In this document: positions 30,492 to 40,000 of the stretch, piece by piece
How the letters are laid out: the number at the start of each line of letters is the position of its first letter
Numbering within the stretch: the stretch's first letter is position 1
Made by a program: the position numbers and the translations under genes
Assembly (NCBI GenBank): GCA_937927895.1
Contig: CALGKA010000098.1
Location: 1-64,000 of the forward strand
Source: an uncultured Granulosicoccaceae bacterium
Lineage (GTDB): Bacteria > Pseudomonadota > Gammaproteobacteria > Granulosicoccales > Granulosicoccaceae
Direction: 5' to 3'
DNA: 64,000 bases
The notes under the pieces: model-generated
Seen by the model: the letters and a program-made list of their open reading frames with translations, nothing else
Told to the model about the DNA's origin: nothing
Databases searched by the model: none

Positions 30492-32035
30492 TACTCCGTA
30501 TTAAGTGCTTCAACCGCCGGTATCTCACGCTCACGACGGTCAATATAATCACGTAGGGCCTCATCTACTGCGATATCAAGTTTTGGTTCTTCGTATGCAT
30601 CAAGTAATGCTTTGGCTTCTTTTAATGCGCGCTCGGTGATTTCCTGGCTTCCGTCTGCAATCCACTGTTCTATAGGATTATTATCAAACAGTTTAGGGAT
30701 AAAAAATGCCTCCTTGAATTTTTCCAGCGTATGTGGATGACCAAGGTAATGCCCCCCCGGGCCAATATCACGCACCGCGGCCAATGCTTCATCAAAGTCA
30801 TCCCATCGCACACCTTCAGCCATGCGGTAAGCCATGGCGCATTGTTCTGCATCAACCACAAATTTAGCGGTTGAACAATGCATGCCTGCCTCATTCCAGC
30901 CAGCCGAATGCCACAGGTAGTTTGCACCAGCCATCACTACCGCCATCATCGTACTCGCGCTTTCATAGCCCGCTTGTGCATCGAATGTTTTTGCACCACC
31001 AAGTGTATTAGACGTACGCCATGGTACATCGTAGTGACGGGCCATTTGACCGATCATAAAGTTCATTAAACTCACTTCCGGCGTGCCCGCCATTGGCGCA
31101 CCGGAGGCCATCGATACGGTCGATAAATAATGACCGTAAATAGCCGGGCAACCTTTTCGTACTACCTGCGTATAGGCAAGCGCTGATAAGGCTTCAGCAT
31201 TGAGCTGTGCTACTGCCGCTGCAGTGGATGCCGGTGTGTTCGCACCACCTAGTACAAAAGGTGAACACAGCACAGGTTGATTGCGATTGTTAAACGCACG
31301 CATGGCAGACAACATGGTTTCATCCCACACCAACGGTGAGTTGCCATTGCAATTACCTGTCACTACGGCATGGGTTTCAAGAAACTCTTTACCAAAAAGT
31401 ATCTCACACATATCAAGAACGTCTTCGGCGTTCTGACCAGAGGTTGTCATACCCATGAAAGTCTTGTCGGAATGCTTCATGGATGAGTAAGTGATGCGCA
31501 AGTGTCGGTGCGATATCACGTGATCCATCGGTTCCACTATGTGGTGGGCGCTCGAATGAATCACTGGCAACATGTGAGAAAGTTTATGAAAATTGGCTAG
31601 ATCATCAAGTGTTGGGCCACGGCGTGTATCGTCAAGATCTCGCAAGTAAGGTGCACCAGTCATTGGTACAAAAATACTATGATCATTGCCGAAAGGCAGG
31701 TTTCTTTCAGGGTTGCGGGCATGAAAACTAAAGCTTGAAGGTATTGATTTAATGAGTTCTCTTACCAAACCGCGATCAAGATGTACACGATCACCATCTC
31801 GAATATCTGCACCCACAGACTTCCAGTCTTCTATGGCCTGATCGTCTCTAAATATCACGCCGACATCTTCAAGGATGTCCATTGAGGCGCTATCAATTTT
31901 CTCGACTTGCTGCTGATCCATTGGCTCAACCAGTGGCAGCTTGCGCTTAAGTGCAGGCAACATAGAACTACTACGCGCCTGACGCGCCTTACGAAGTGCG
32001 GCACGACTACCTCGCCTTTGACGACTTTCAATCAT
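30488..32035 (-). CDS. MttB-family methyltransferase (non-pyrrolysine)
   Basis: 515 residues of the trimethylamine methyltransferase superfamily (COG5598 type). It lacks an in-frame amber codon, so it belongs to the non-pyrrolysine branch known for demethylating glycine betaine, proline betaine and carnitine-like quaternary amines onto a corrinoid protein. Recognisable stretches are LEDVGVIF near residue 55, DLANFHKLSHMLPVIH, GNCNGNSPLVWD, and PWRTSNTLGGAKTFDAQAGYES. It overlaps the aldehyde dehydrogenase stop (ATGA). No corrinoid protein or methyl acceptor gene is in the window. Confidence 0.85.
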   Translation of the reverse strand: MIESRQRRGSRAALRKARQARSSSMLPALKRKLPLVEPMDQQQVEKIDSASMDILEDVGVIFRDDQAIEDWKSVGADIRDGDRVHLDRGLVRELIKSIPSSFSFHARNPERNLPFGNDHSIFVPMTGAPYLRDLDDTRRGPTLDDLANFHKLSHMLPVIHSSAHHIVEPMDHVISHRHLRITYSSMKHSDKTFMGMTTSGQNAEDVLDMCEILFGKEFLETHAVVTGNCNGNSPLVWDETMLSAMRAFNNRNQPVLCSPFVLGGANTPASTAAAVAQLNAEALSALAYTQVVRKGCPAIYGHYLSTVSMASGAPMAGTPEVSLMNFMIGQMARHYDVPWRTSNTLGGAKTFDAQAGYESASTMMAVVMAGANYLWHSAGWNEAGMHCSTAKFVVDAEQCAMAYRMAEGVRWDDFDEALAAVRDIGPGGHYLGHPHTLEKFKEAFFIPKLFDNNPIEQWIADGSQEITERALKEAKALLDAYEEPKLDIAVDEALRDYIDRREREIPAVEALNTEY

Positions 32036-33531
32036 GCTACTGTATCTCCATCAGCGGAATCAGAGAGGTCAATCCAAATGGTTTTCAGTTCGGTGTACTG
32101 ATCATGTGCGTGGATACCGTTATCACGACCCCCAAAACCCGATTGTTTATAGCCACCGAAAGGTGTGGTGATATCACCCTCACCGTAGCAGTTAATGGTC
32201 ACAGTTCCACATCGAAGTGCACGGGCTGTACGCAATGCGCGCTTGCCGTTGGCACTGTAGACACTGGCGGTCAATCCATACTCACTAGAGTTTGCAATCT
32301 CTATTGCCTGTTCGGTACTTGACACTGTAATTACCGATAGTACCGGCCCAAATATCTCTTCTACCGCCAAAGGATCATCGGGCTTCACGTTATCAAATAC
32401 AGTCGGTTGAACATAGCAACCGTCTGCACCTCCACCTACCAGGGCGCTCGTACCTGATCTTAAAAACGACGCTACATTTTCACAATGCTCTTTATCTATT
32501 AGCGCACCTAAATGATTCGCAGGATCTAACGGATCCCCTGTTTTCCAATCACGAATTCTGGCAACAATGTGCTTAAGCAAAATCTCTTTGATAGATGAAT
32601 GCACAATTAACCTTGAACTGGCAGAACAGTTCTCTCCCATGTTCCAGAATGCACCATTGACTATATGCTCTGCGACTAGATCAAGATCTTCAGCATCTTC
32701 AAGTACCACGGCGGGGTTTTTACCGCCACACTCCAGTACTACTTTTTTAAGGTTGCTGTCAGCGCTATAGCGTAGAAATCTACGACCGGTTTCTGTCGAG
32801 CCAGTAAAGCTCACCATATCAATGTCGGGGTGCTTACCGAGCGCTTCACCAACTACTTCACCGGTACCCGGAAGCACTTGCAATACACCACGGGGAATAC
32901 CGGCTTCGGCTGCCAGCTCAGCGACCCGTAGCGCGGTCAATGACGTCTGCTCTGCAGGCTTCACAATGACCGAGTTACCCGCCGCCAACGCGGGTGCAAT
33001 CTTCCATGCCAACATCAATAACGGAAAGTTCCACGGTAACACCGCCGCTACAACACCGATAGGTTCGCGTACGATCATTGCAACCGCTTCATCACCCACT
33101 GGCGCGGTTTGATCGTAAATTTTATCTATCGCTTCCGCATGCCATTTTATAGTGTGAATGGTTTCAGGAATATCAATCAGCTCGCAATCGCGAATAGGCT
33201 TGCCACTATCAAGTGACTCCATCACTGCTAACTCCCGACGGTTGCGGCTTATCAACTTACAAAGACGCACCAGTACTTCTTTTCTATCAGCGGGTGACAT
33301 AGTCGACCACTGACCTTGTTGAAAAACCTGCCGTGCTTTACTCACGGCAAGATCAACATCATCACTACTGCATGCCGCAATCTGGCAAATAACCTCACCG
33401 GTGGCAGGATTAACTGTTGCCAGTTGATTGCCACCGCCGGCGGCGTATTTACCATCTATAAACGGTGCGCGAGGAAAATCCAGATCAGAAGCAATCACTG
33501 CGTATTCTTCGCGTGTTAACAAATCACTCAT
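32032..33531 (-). CDS. NAD(P)-dependent aldehyde dehydrogenase
   Basis: 499 residues of the ALDH superfamily: N-terminal cofactor-binding motifs PWNFPLLMLAWK and VKPAEQTSLTALR, FTGSTETGR, the general base Glu in LECGGKNP, the nucleophile Cys in NMGENCSASSRL, and EEIFGPVLSV. It resembles betaine-aldehyde or gamma-aminobutyraldehyde dehydrogenases. It overlaps both neighbours by 4 bp (ATGA at each end), so it is made together with the DHDPS-like enzyme and the methyltransferase. Substrate is probably an aldehyde from amine oxidation. Confidence 0.92.
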   Translation of the reverse strand: MSDLLTREEYAVIASDLDFPRAPFIDGKYAAGGGNQLATVNPATGEVICQIAACSSDDVDLAVSKARQVFQQGQWSTMSPADRKEVLVRLCKLISRNRRELAVMESLDSGKPIRDCELIDIPETIHTIKWHAEAIDKIYDQTAPVGDEAVAMIVREPIGVVAAVLPWNFPLLMLAWKIAPALAAGNSVIVKPAEQTSLTALRVAELAAEAGIPRGVLQVLPGTGEVVGEALGKHPDIDMVSFTGSTETGRRFLRYSADSNLKKVVLECGGKNPAVVLEDAEDLDLVAEHIVNGAFWNMGENCSASSRLIVHSSIKEILLKHIVARIRDWKTGDPLDPANHLGALIDKEHCENVASFLRSGTSALVGGGADGCYVQPTVFDNVKPDDPLAVEEIFGPVLSVITVSSTEQAIEIANSSEYGLTASVYSANGKRALRTARALRCGTVTINCYGEGDITTPFGGYKQSGFGGRDNGIHAHDQYTELKTIWIDLSDSADGDTVA

Positions 33532-34439
33532 GACTGAACCTCATTTTCGATAGAAGCAATGGTTTTGTTCATGGTATCGATCACTTCCGCCAGCTGGCGT
33601 TTGTCATCTTTGTTGAGTGGTTGCAACGGCTTGCGAGGTGGGCCTGCATCAATACCGCGCAGGGTAAGCCCGTGTTTAATGCATTGAACAAACTTACCAC
33701 CCTGTTCCAATACACTCATCAACGGCAACATGGCAGACATGATTCTCCTGCCCTTAGTGAAGTCACCTTCAACTGCACAAGCACGGTATAGTGAAATATG
33801 TGCCTCGGGTGCGAAATTTGATCCCGCACAAACCCATGAACGCGCACCCCATGCAAAGAACTCGAGCGCCTGATCATCCATGCCACAAGACAATTGAATA
33901 TGAGGGTAATCGCGGGCCAGCAAATGCAGCCGGTTCGGGTCACCAGAGCTTTCTTTAATGGCGCAAAAATTCGGGCTTCGACCTAATCGGTCTAATGTCT
34001 CTTCATCCATATTCACACTCATACGCCCCGGGTAGTTGTACAACATGCAAGGCAAGTTTGCTCCACGATCAACCGCTAGTGCATGTAGTGCAATCTCTCT
34101 TGATGTGGGGTATGCATAGGGTGGCGTTGACACCAGCAATGCATCGGCACCAGCCTTTTTAGCTTGCTGCGCAAAGTAGATGCTATCTTCTGTGCGAATG
34201 GCTCCCGTACCCACTATCAATGGTACGCGGTTATTAATATGTGCTTTAGCCAGTGTCATCAAACGCACACGCTCTTCATTGGTTTGCGCGTAATATTCAC
34301 CAGTGGTGCCAGCTACAATTAAGCCCGCTACCCCCGCCTCTATTAGCAGATCAATGGTGGCTGTAAACTTTTCTTCATCAATTTCAAAGCGTTCGTTGTG
34401 TGGTGTAACTATCGGTGTGTATATGCCTTCAAACTTCAT
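33528..34439 (-). CDS. DHDPS/NAL-family aldolase or dehydratase
   Basis: A 303-residue TIM-barrel Schiff-base enzyme. It has the pyruvate-binding GTTGEYY near residues 44-50, the catalytic tyrosine in LYNYPGR and the Schiff-base lysine in AIKESSGD. As a true dapA is unlikely in this setting, it may be a deaminase/dehydratase such as pyrroline-4-hydroxy-2-carboxylate deaminase or a KDG-type dehydratase, both of which act with a semialdehyde dehydrogenase. It starts three bases after the gntR stop. Confidence 0.85.
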   Translation of the reverse strand: MKFEGIYTPIVTPHNERFEIDEEKFTATIDLLIEAGVAGLIVAGTTGEYYAQTNEERVRLMTLAKAHINNRVPLIVGTGAIRTEDSIYFAQQAKKAGADALLVSTPPYAYPTSREIALHALAVDRGANLPCMLYNYPGRMSVNMDEETLDRLGRSPNFCAIKESSGDPNRLHLLARDYPHIQLSCGMDDQALEFFAWGARSWVCAGSNFAPEAHISLYRACAVEGDFTKGRRIMSAMLPLMSVLEQGGKFVQCIKHGLTLRGIDAGPPRKPLQPLNKDDKRQLAEVIDTMNKTIASIENEVQS

Positions 34440-34442
34440 CGT

Positions 34443-35138
34443 CTAGCGCTCCTGATAGTCTGCATAGTCGACAGGCAATGCATCGGGCAGAACGTATTTA
34501 TCAAGCTCACCGCGCGAAAGCTCCCAGTGCGCCAAGGTGAGTTCCACACAACGTGCCGGCTCATGGTTCTCAATAGCGTCGATCATCTGATCATGCTGCA
34601 CACTGGATTTTCGAATTCGGGCTATGGATTTCTTCTGCCGGATTCGATAAAAGCGATGACTCATTCGAGTGTGATCGATGAGCAAGCGACACAGACTTGG
34701 TTGCAAGTATGGGGATTCAGCCATCTCTCCGAGGAGCTCGTGAAAGTGATGGTTATGGACACTCATCTCTGCCGAGGCATTCTTACTCACCGCACGCTTA
34801 AAACGTGTTTGTATTTGCTTCAAGCGATTCACTTGTTCAGTGCTAGCCTGCTCGGTAGCCAGCCGCGCGATAGCAGCGTAGATCATAGGTGCGCTTTGAA
34901 AAAAATTACGCATGGTCGAGAGATCCATAGATGAAACGGTCGCCCCCCTGTTGGCCTTGAGATCAATATAGCCTTCACCGGCCAGACGCTGATAAACATC
35001 CCGCAATGGTGTGCGCGAGAGCCCATAGGCCTCAGAAATCATGATTTCATCAAGCGCAGAACCAGGTGCGAGGTCGAGAGTTAAGACCCTGCGTTTCAGG
35101 TCGCTATAAGCACCCTCCTTCTTATTGACCCCCACCAC
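34443..35138 (-). CDS. GntR-family transcriptional regulator (FCD type)
   Basis: 231 residues from the GTG at 35138, which has GAGG six bases before it; an upstream TTG would add four residues. The N-terminal winged helix (about residues 10-75) contains EIMISEAYGLSRTPLRDVYQRLAGEGYI and the wing RGATVSSM. The all-helical FCD ligand domain follows, with the metal-site histidines in SVHNHHFHELLGE and DHTRMSHRF. It begins the catabolic operon and very likely represses it until an inducer binds. The palindrome at 35196-35210 is the probable operator. Confidence 0.92.
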   Translation of the reverse strand: MVGVNKKEGAYSDLKRRVLTLDLAPGSALDEIMISEAYGLSRTPLRDVYQRLAGEGYIDLKANRGATVSSMDLSTMRNFFQSAPMIYAAIARLATEQASTEQVNRLKQIQTRFKRAVSKNASAEMSVHNHHFHELLGEMAESPYLQPSLCRLLIDHTRMSHRFYRIRQKKSIARIRKSSVQHDQMIDAIENHEPARCVELTLAHWELSRGELDKYVLPDALPVDYADYQER

Positions 35139-35195
35139 AGTGCACCTCAAACAAGTTTAAGTGTCAGAAAACATAGCACACAGGCCGCCCTAAAA

Positions 35196-35210
35196 TATAC
35201 ACTTTGTATA
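35196..35210. promoter_or_regulatory. Palindromic operator candidate for the GntR regulator
   Basis: TATACA-CTT-TGTATA, a 6+6 inverted repeat with a 3-base centre, lies about 58 bp upstream of the gntR start. Its short AT-rich palindrome with TGTATA half-sites fits GntR/FCD operators such as those of VanR-type regulators. It would allow autoregulation of the whole operon. Confidence 0.6.
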
Positions 35211-35307
35211 CATTGATGTCGCATAGAGATTTATCTCTTTATCCCCAATCGAAGACAGCAATTCAATTCCGGGCTTACTAGTTCCTGACTCGCTAACTCC
35301 AGGCTTA

Positions 35308-35724
35308 CTAACTCCCTGCAAGCTCCCTCAATGCGATGACTGCATTTTCAGCATCAGTTGCGGCCACAAAAATATGATCGTGATAGAAACCTGCTATAAC
35401 ATTGGCACTAATTCCACAGCGAGTTAACTTATCTGAAAATGCAGCCGTTAACCCTACCGCTTCAAGGCTTGAATGAACTTGCAACGTTATACATTTGAAT
35501 ACGCCTTGGTAAGTTAGCGCCTGCTTCTCTGCATTGTGCTTTGGCACTACAAGCGTTAAGCCTTCAGATTCTACAAATGAAGCAATTGGCTGAAGATCTG
35601 CGTGGTCACCGTAGCTTGCATTTTTAAAGCTCAAGAACACATACTCTGTTTCATTTAGCTCTGGCGACATTGTTTTAAGTAGTCGCTGAATATCGGTTTC
35701 GCCACTTGTGTTTATATTAGACAT
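35308..35724 (-). CDS. ACT-domain protein
   Basis: 138 residues. The C-terminal 60 residues have the ACT beta-alpha-beta pattern: CITLQVHSSLEAVGLTAAFSDKLTRCGISANVIAGFYHDHIFV. The N-terminal half looks like the partner fold of ACT_3/DUF2241-like proteins (VFLSFKNASYGDHADLQPIASFVESEGLTLVVP). These small stand-alone proteins probably sense amino acids. It is not in an operon with either neighbour and its own function is unknown. Confidence 0.8.
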   Translation of the reverse strand: MSNINTSGETDIQRLLKTMSPELNETEYVFLSFKNASYGDHADLQPIASFVESEGLTLVVPKHNAEKQALTYQGVFKCITLQVHSSLEAVGLTAAFSDKLTRCGISANVIAGFYHDHIFVAATDAENAVIALRELAGS

Positions 35725-35771
35725 GTAAAAGTGCTCGAACGTTAAGTTGATATAAATTATTCATGTTTCTA

Positions 35772-36836
35772 TTAAACTTTCTTTTTCAGCCCTTCAGCTG
35801 CACGGTTAATAATATCCATGGATGAATCAAGCACCTTTTGTCGCCACACGTCGCTTTGTGGGCAAAAGCATTCCAGTAATTCAGCCTTAGCCGCTTTATA
35901 GATTGGATCACCTGGCCTACTATAGTGATGTGCCCTATTCTCAGCCCGAATAGCTCCCAGCACCCGTTGCGCCTTATAAGTACCAAACTCTGCACCAACA
36001 AAATAAAACTGCCTATCTGAACAGTAGGATTGTAACCACCTATCTAAGGAACCGGTAACTTCATAAGCCGTACCCTTTTGGTTGCTTATTGGCTCAATGT
36101 TATGCGCACCGAACGTATCAGCATACCAAGGATACCGGGTGGCATTATGATCCTCGCTTAACAAAAGTTTACAACCTGCAAACGACCCTAACCCTGAATG
36201 TAAATCTATATGTGCTGCAACTGGCACATTACCCAGCCACTGATTATAGTTTGCACGAATAATTTCGGCTGTTCGACTCAAACCAGAGCCGCCATAAAAA
36301 ATTCCTTCAGGGTAATCATACTGCCCTTTAACTATAGCCGCCTTTAAAGCCGGTACTCCATGGCGCAAGATCATCCACAACGCTTTTAGCTTATACGGCT
36401 CAAGCTTTGTTGGCGCTGACTTTGGGTTTAAGAAATAATCAAGTTGATCATAGCCAGCTGATGCGCCAGCAAAATGCGCTGCCGACTCTAGAAAGTTTCG
36501 ATTCAAATCTACGTTATTTTGATCGAATCGCCTTAGATGCATAAAACCAAACGGGTTAAGTGCGTGAATTAGTACAAGCCGAATATTCTGTTCAAACGTA
36601 TCTTGCTTGAGCCTATCAAGCAACGCTCGTTGAACGGCCGAACCGAAAAAGCCCTCTATTCCGTGTAAACCAGATGAGACCACCAAAGCACTGGAATATA
36701 CCGATGGCCCAACAATCGCTACATCAACCGTCAATTCACCAGCACTATCCACAGAAAAGGATTGCAAGGAGGCACCCACAGCAGTCGCTGCCTGCAAAAA
36801 ACCGTGCTTTGCCTCAGAGTAAGAACTGGAAAACAT
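35772..36836 (-). CDS. M14-like metallopeptidase of the DUF2817 family
   Basis: 354 residues of the carboxypeptidase-like DUF2817 family. The first zinc site is visible as SGLHGIEG (His58, Glu61), and a probable third ligand lies in HIDLHSGLG, near residue 210. A conserved NPFGF.HLRRFDQNNVDLNRNF stretch follows the zinc site. The cytoplasmic enzyme may remove acyl or amino-acid groups from small molecules, as in aspartoacylase-like relatives. No signal peptide is visible. It is divergent from the giant surface protein gene. Confidence 0.85.
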   Translation of the reverse strand: MFSSSYSEAKHGFLQAATAVGASLQSFSVDSAGELTVDVAIVGPSVYSSALVVSSGLHGIEGFFGSAVQRALLDRLKQDTFEQNIRLVLIHALNPFGFMHLRRFDQNNVDLNRNFLESAAHFAGASAGYDQLDYFLNPKSAPTKLEPYKLKALWMILRHGVPALKAAIVKGQYDYPEGIFYGGSGLSRTAEIIRANYNQWLGNVPVAAHIDLHSGLGSFAGCKLLLSEDHNATRYPWYADTFGAHNIEPISNQKGTAYEVTGSLDRWLQSYCSDRQFYFVGAEFGTYKAQRVLGAIRAENRAHHYSRPGDPIYKAAKAELLECFCPQSDVWRQKVLDSSMDIINRAAEGLKKKV

Positions 36837-37009
36837 AATGTGTACCGGTGCACATATTCAGACGTTGGAACATATCAGTGAAGACATCATCTAAGCTAGC
36901 AAGCCACTCCGAGATATCACCTGGATTACCAGCGTTAAGGTACCTTATTTACTGCCGACACAAAATGAGAACCATTGCATTTTTTTAGCTCTACCAGGCT
37001 GTATCAATT

Positions 37010-40000
37010 GTGTCGCGACCTGCACATAAAAAATCCCGTGAAAAGAAGCGCTTAAAGCTTGAGCCTTTGGAGCCACGCACCCTCTTTTCTGCCGACATTT
37101 TGTCAGCAGCGATCATTGCTGTCCCTTTACAAGACACTCACGACACCGAACTTCTATCTAACGAATGGGCAGACAACCTACGCTCAGAGGATGGAAGCTC
37201 AAAAGTTAAACGCTCAGCGCTAACAACAGACGGCACTGCTAAGTTAAACGAAGGCAGCACCGCCAACACCACAACAATCATTGAAAATCGTGCTGAACTT
37301 AGTGACTTCACCGAAGAAATGGCTGTATATGCGCCGGTTAGCGGTTCAACCAATGTCATTCAAGTTAGCACTACCGATGATGTCATTGATGGTGATACCT
37401 CTTCCATTGACGCACTCATTTTGGATAACGGTGCTGACGGGCAGATCTCACTGAGAGAAGCCATAATAGCCGCTAACAACCAGCTGGGAACGGATACAAT
37501 CCAGTTATCACAAGGCTTATACACGCTAACGATCACCGGCAAGTTTGAGGATCAAGGTGAGACCGGTGATCTAGACATTACAAGCGACATCATTCTAGAA
37601 GGGGCAGACTCTTCAACCACTCTAATAAGCGCCAGCACTTTAGATGATCGCGTGTTGGACGTTCACGCTGATGCAAGCCTGGTCGCTTCAAATATCACCC
37701 TTCGAGACGGAGGCACTACTAGCACTAAAGGAGGTGCGGTACACAACGAAGGCGACCTTACTCTTACTAATACGGCGCTTATTGGCAATGTAAGTATCAA
37801 TTCGCCTGGTGGGGCAATATGGAATTCAGGCACGTCAGAACTATTAAACGTTGAATTTTCTCAAAACACATCGAACGTTGGTGGCGCTGTACATAATCAA
37901 CCCACTGGATCGCTAACGATCGATGGTACAACCTTCTCACTCAACGTTGCTACGAACGGTCCTGGAGGTGCTATTCATAACGAGGGGCAGCTTCTTCTCA
38001 TAAACTCTGCCTTGATAAACAACACGGGCCACAACGGTGGAGCAATAGGTACCGACGGTGGCACTACCGAAATAATTAATACTACAATTTCCGGTAACGA
38101 ATCGACTTTTAGAGGTGGTGGAATAACGCACGAGGGCGGCACACTAACCATCGAATCCTCAACTGTTAGTAAAAACACTTCGGGGGGTGTTGGTGGTGGT
38201 CTCAATGTGAAAACCGGCACCGCAAAGACGAGCAACTCAATCTATGCTGACAACGTAAATAACAATGGCGGGTCAGATATTTACGGTGCTATTACTAGTA
38301 ATGGTGTGAATTTAATCGAAGCACCCGATAGCAGCTCTTTTTCTGGTGAATCAAACGTAGACATAGTCGGTTTAGATCCAAAGCTGAATAGCTTAGGCTA
38401 TTATGGTGGACTGACACCCACACATGCTATAGATACAGATAGCCCTGCGCATGACACTGCCGACGCTACCAATTCACCAACGCATGACCAAACCGGTAAA
38501 ATAAGAGATATCACTCCCGATATTGGGGCATACGAAATCAGTGGTGGCATTCCACCCAACCAGGCACCTCAATTAACACTCTCAAGCAACAGCGAAATTT
38601 ACATTGAAAATGATGTACTGATTGTTGATACCAATGCGTCTATCGCTGACGCCGATAGCATCGACTTTGACACTGGCGTGCTTACAATCACCAGCACAGA
38701 TTTTGCAGAAACCAGTGATCTACTTGCTATAAATTCGGTGGGCAATGGCATAGGGGAGATCTTCGTAAGCGGCTCTACCGTACAGTACGAAGGAGTAGCA
38801 ATAGGTACGTGGGCCGGTGGCACTGGTTCAACACCATTAGAAATTACGTTAAACAATACGGCGTCTGCCGATTCTGTAACAGCTCTTGCACAGAACATTA
38901 CCTTTAGTATTGACTCTCAAGCACCTTCTACTCAAACAAGAACACTAGAATTTACCGTCAGTGACGGTGATGGCGCAACATCTATTCCCGCCAGTATTGA
39001 TATTACCGTTCAAGGCATTAACCAAGCCCCGGAAATTGACATTGCTTTTGACAGAGTTTTTATTAATGAGTTCCATTACGACGACTATTTCCAAGATGAA
39101 AACGAACGTATAGAACTCGCGGGGGGTTCTGGTACTGATCTTAACGGCTGGAGATTAGTTCTGTACTCAATGGGTGACACTCCATACAGAACAATACATC
39201 TATCTGGAATTCTTCCAGATCAAAGCAATGGAATCGGTACAACCTTTATTGCTGTTCCAAATTTGCAAAACGGACCAAACGATGGGATTGTCCTGATCAA
39301 TCCAGCTGGCGATATAGTAGAATTCATCAGTTATGAAGGCGTAATCACGGCAACAGTAGGACCTGCAGCAGGCATGACATCAATAGATGTCGGTGTCGCG
39401 GAAAGTAATTATGGCTCAGCCAATAATTCAATTCAAAGAACGGATCTAGGTGAGGGCTCTAATTGGACAGGCCCATCAAATAGTTCATTTGGTGACTTGA
39501 ACAACGGACAATCAACTGCGAATATAAATAACTTTTACCAAATAGACGAAGATACATCGTTAACGTTCAGCCATGCTGACGGAAACTCAATTGTAATATC
39601 TGACATTGACACTACCAATAACTTAAATATAGCGTTGTCAGCTAATTCGGGGGTGTTAGCTCTCGCTTCAAACCCTGCCAACACCAATAGTAGTGTCACA
39701 TTGACAGGCACACTAGCAGACATAAACTCAGAGCTTGACGGATTGATCTATCAGCCTGATTCTAACTTCAATGGTGAAGATACATTAACTATAACTGTCG
39801 ATGATCAAGACACCACTGCGGGTAGTAATCAGACTGCTACTGATAGTATTACGATCGATGTTTTACCAATTAATGATGCACCTGTGCTGGGACCCCTTAC
39901 AACTTTAATATACTTAGAAATTGAGCAACAAGAAGACGATACCAACCCCACTACATTCAAAATAGCTGACCATTGGGTCACCCAATCGTTTGGCCTAACT

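Noticed and set aside
30488-32035. Pyrrolysine-type trimethylamine methyltransferase
   Set aside because: There is no in-frame amber codon, and no pyl genes are seen. The protein belongs to the non-pyrrolysine branch.
33528-34439. Annotation as the true dapA of lysine synthesis
   Set aside because: It is embedded in a regulated catabolic operon with ALDH, MttB and an oxidase, so another DHDPS-family activity is more likely.
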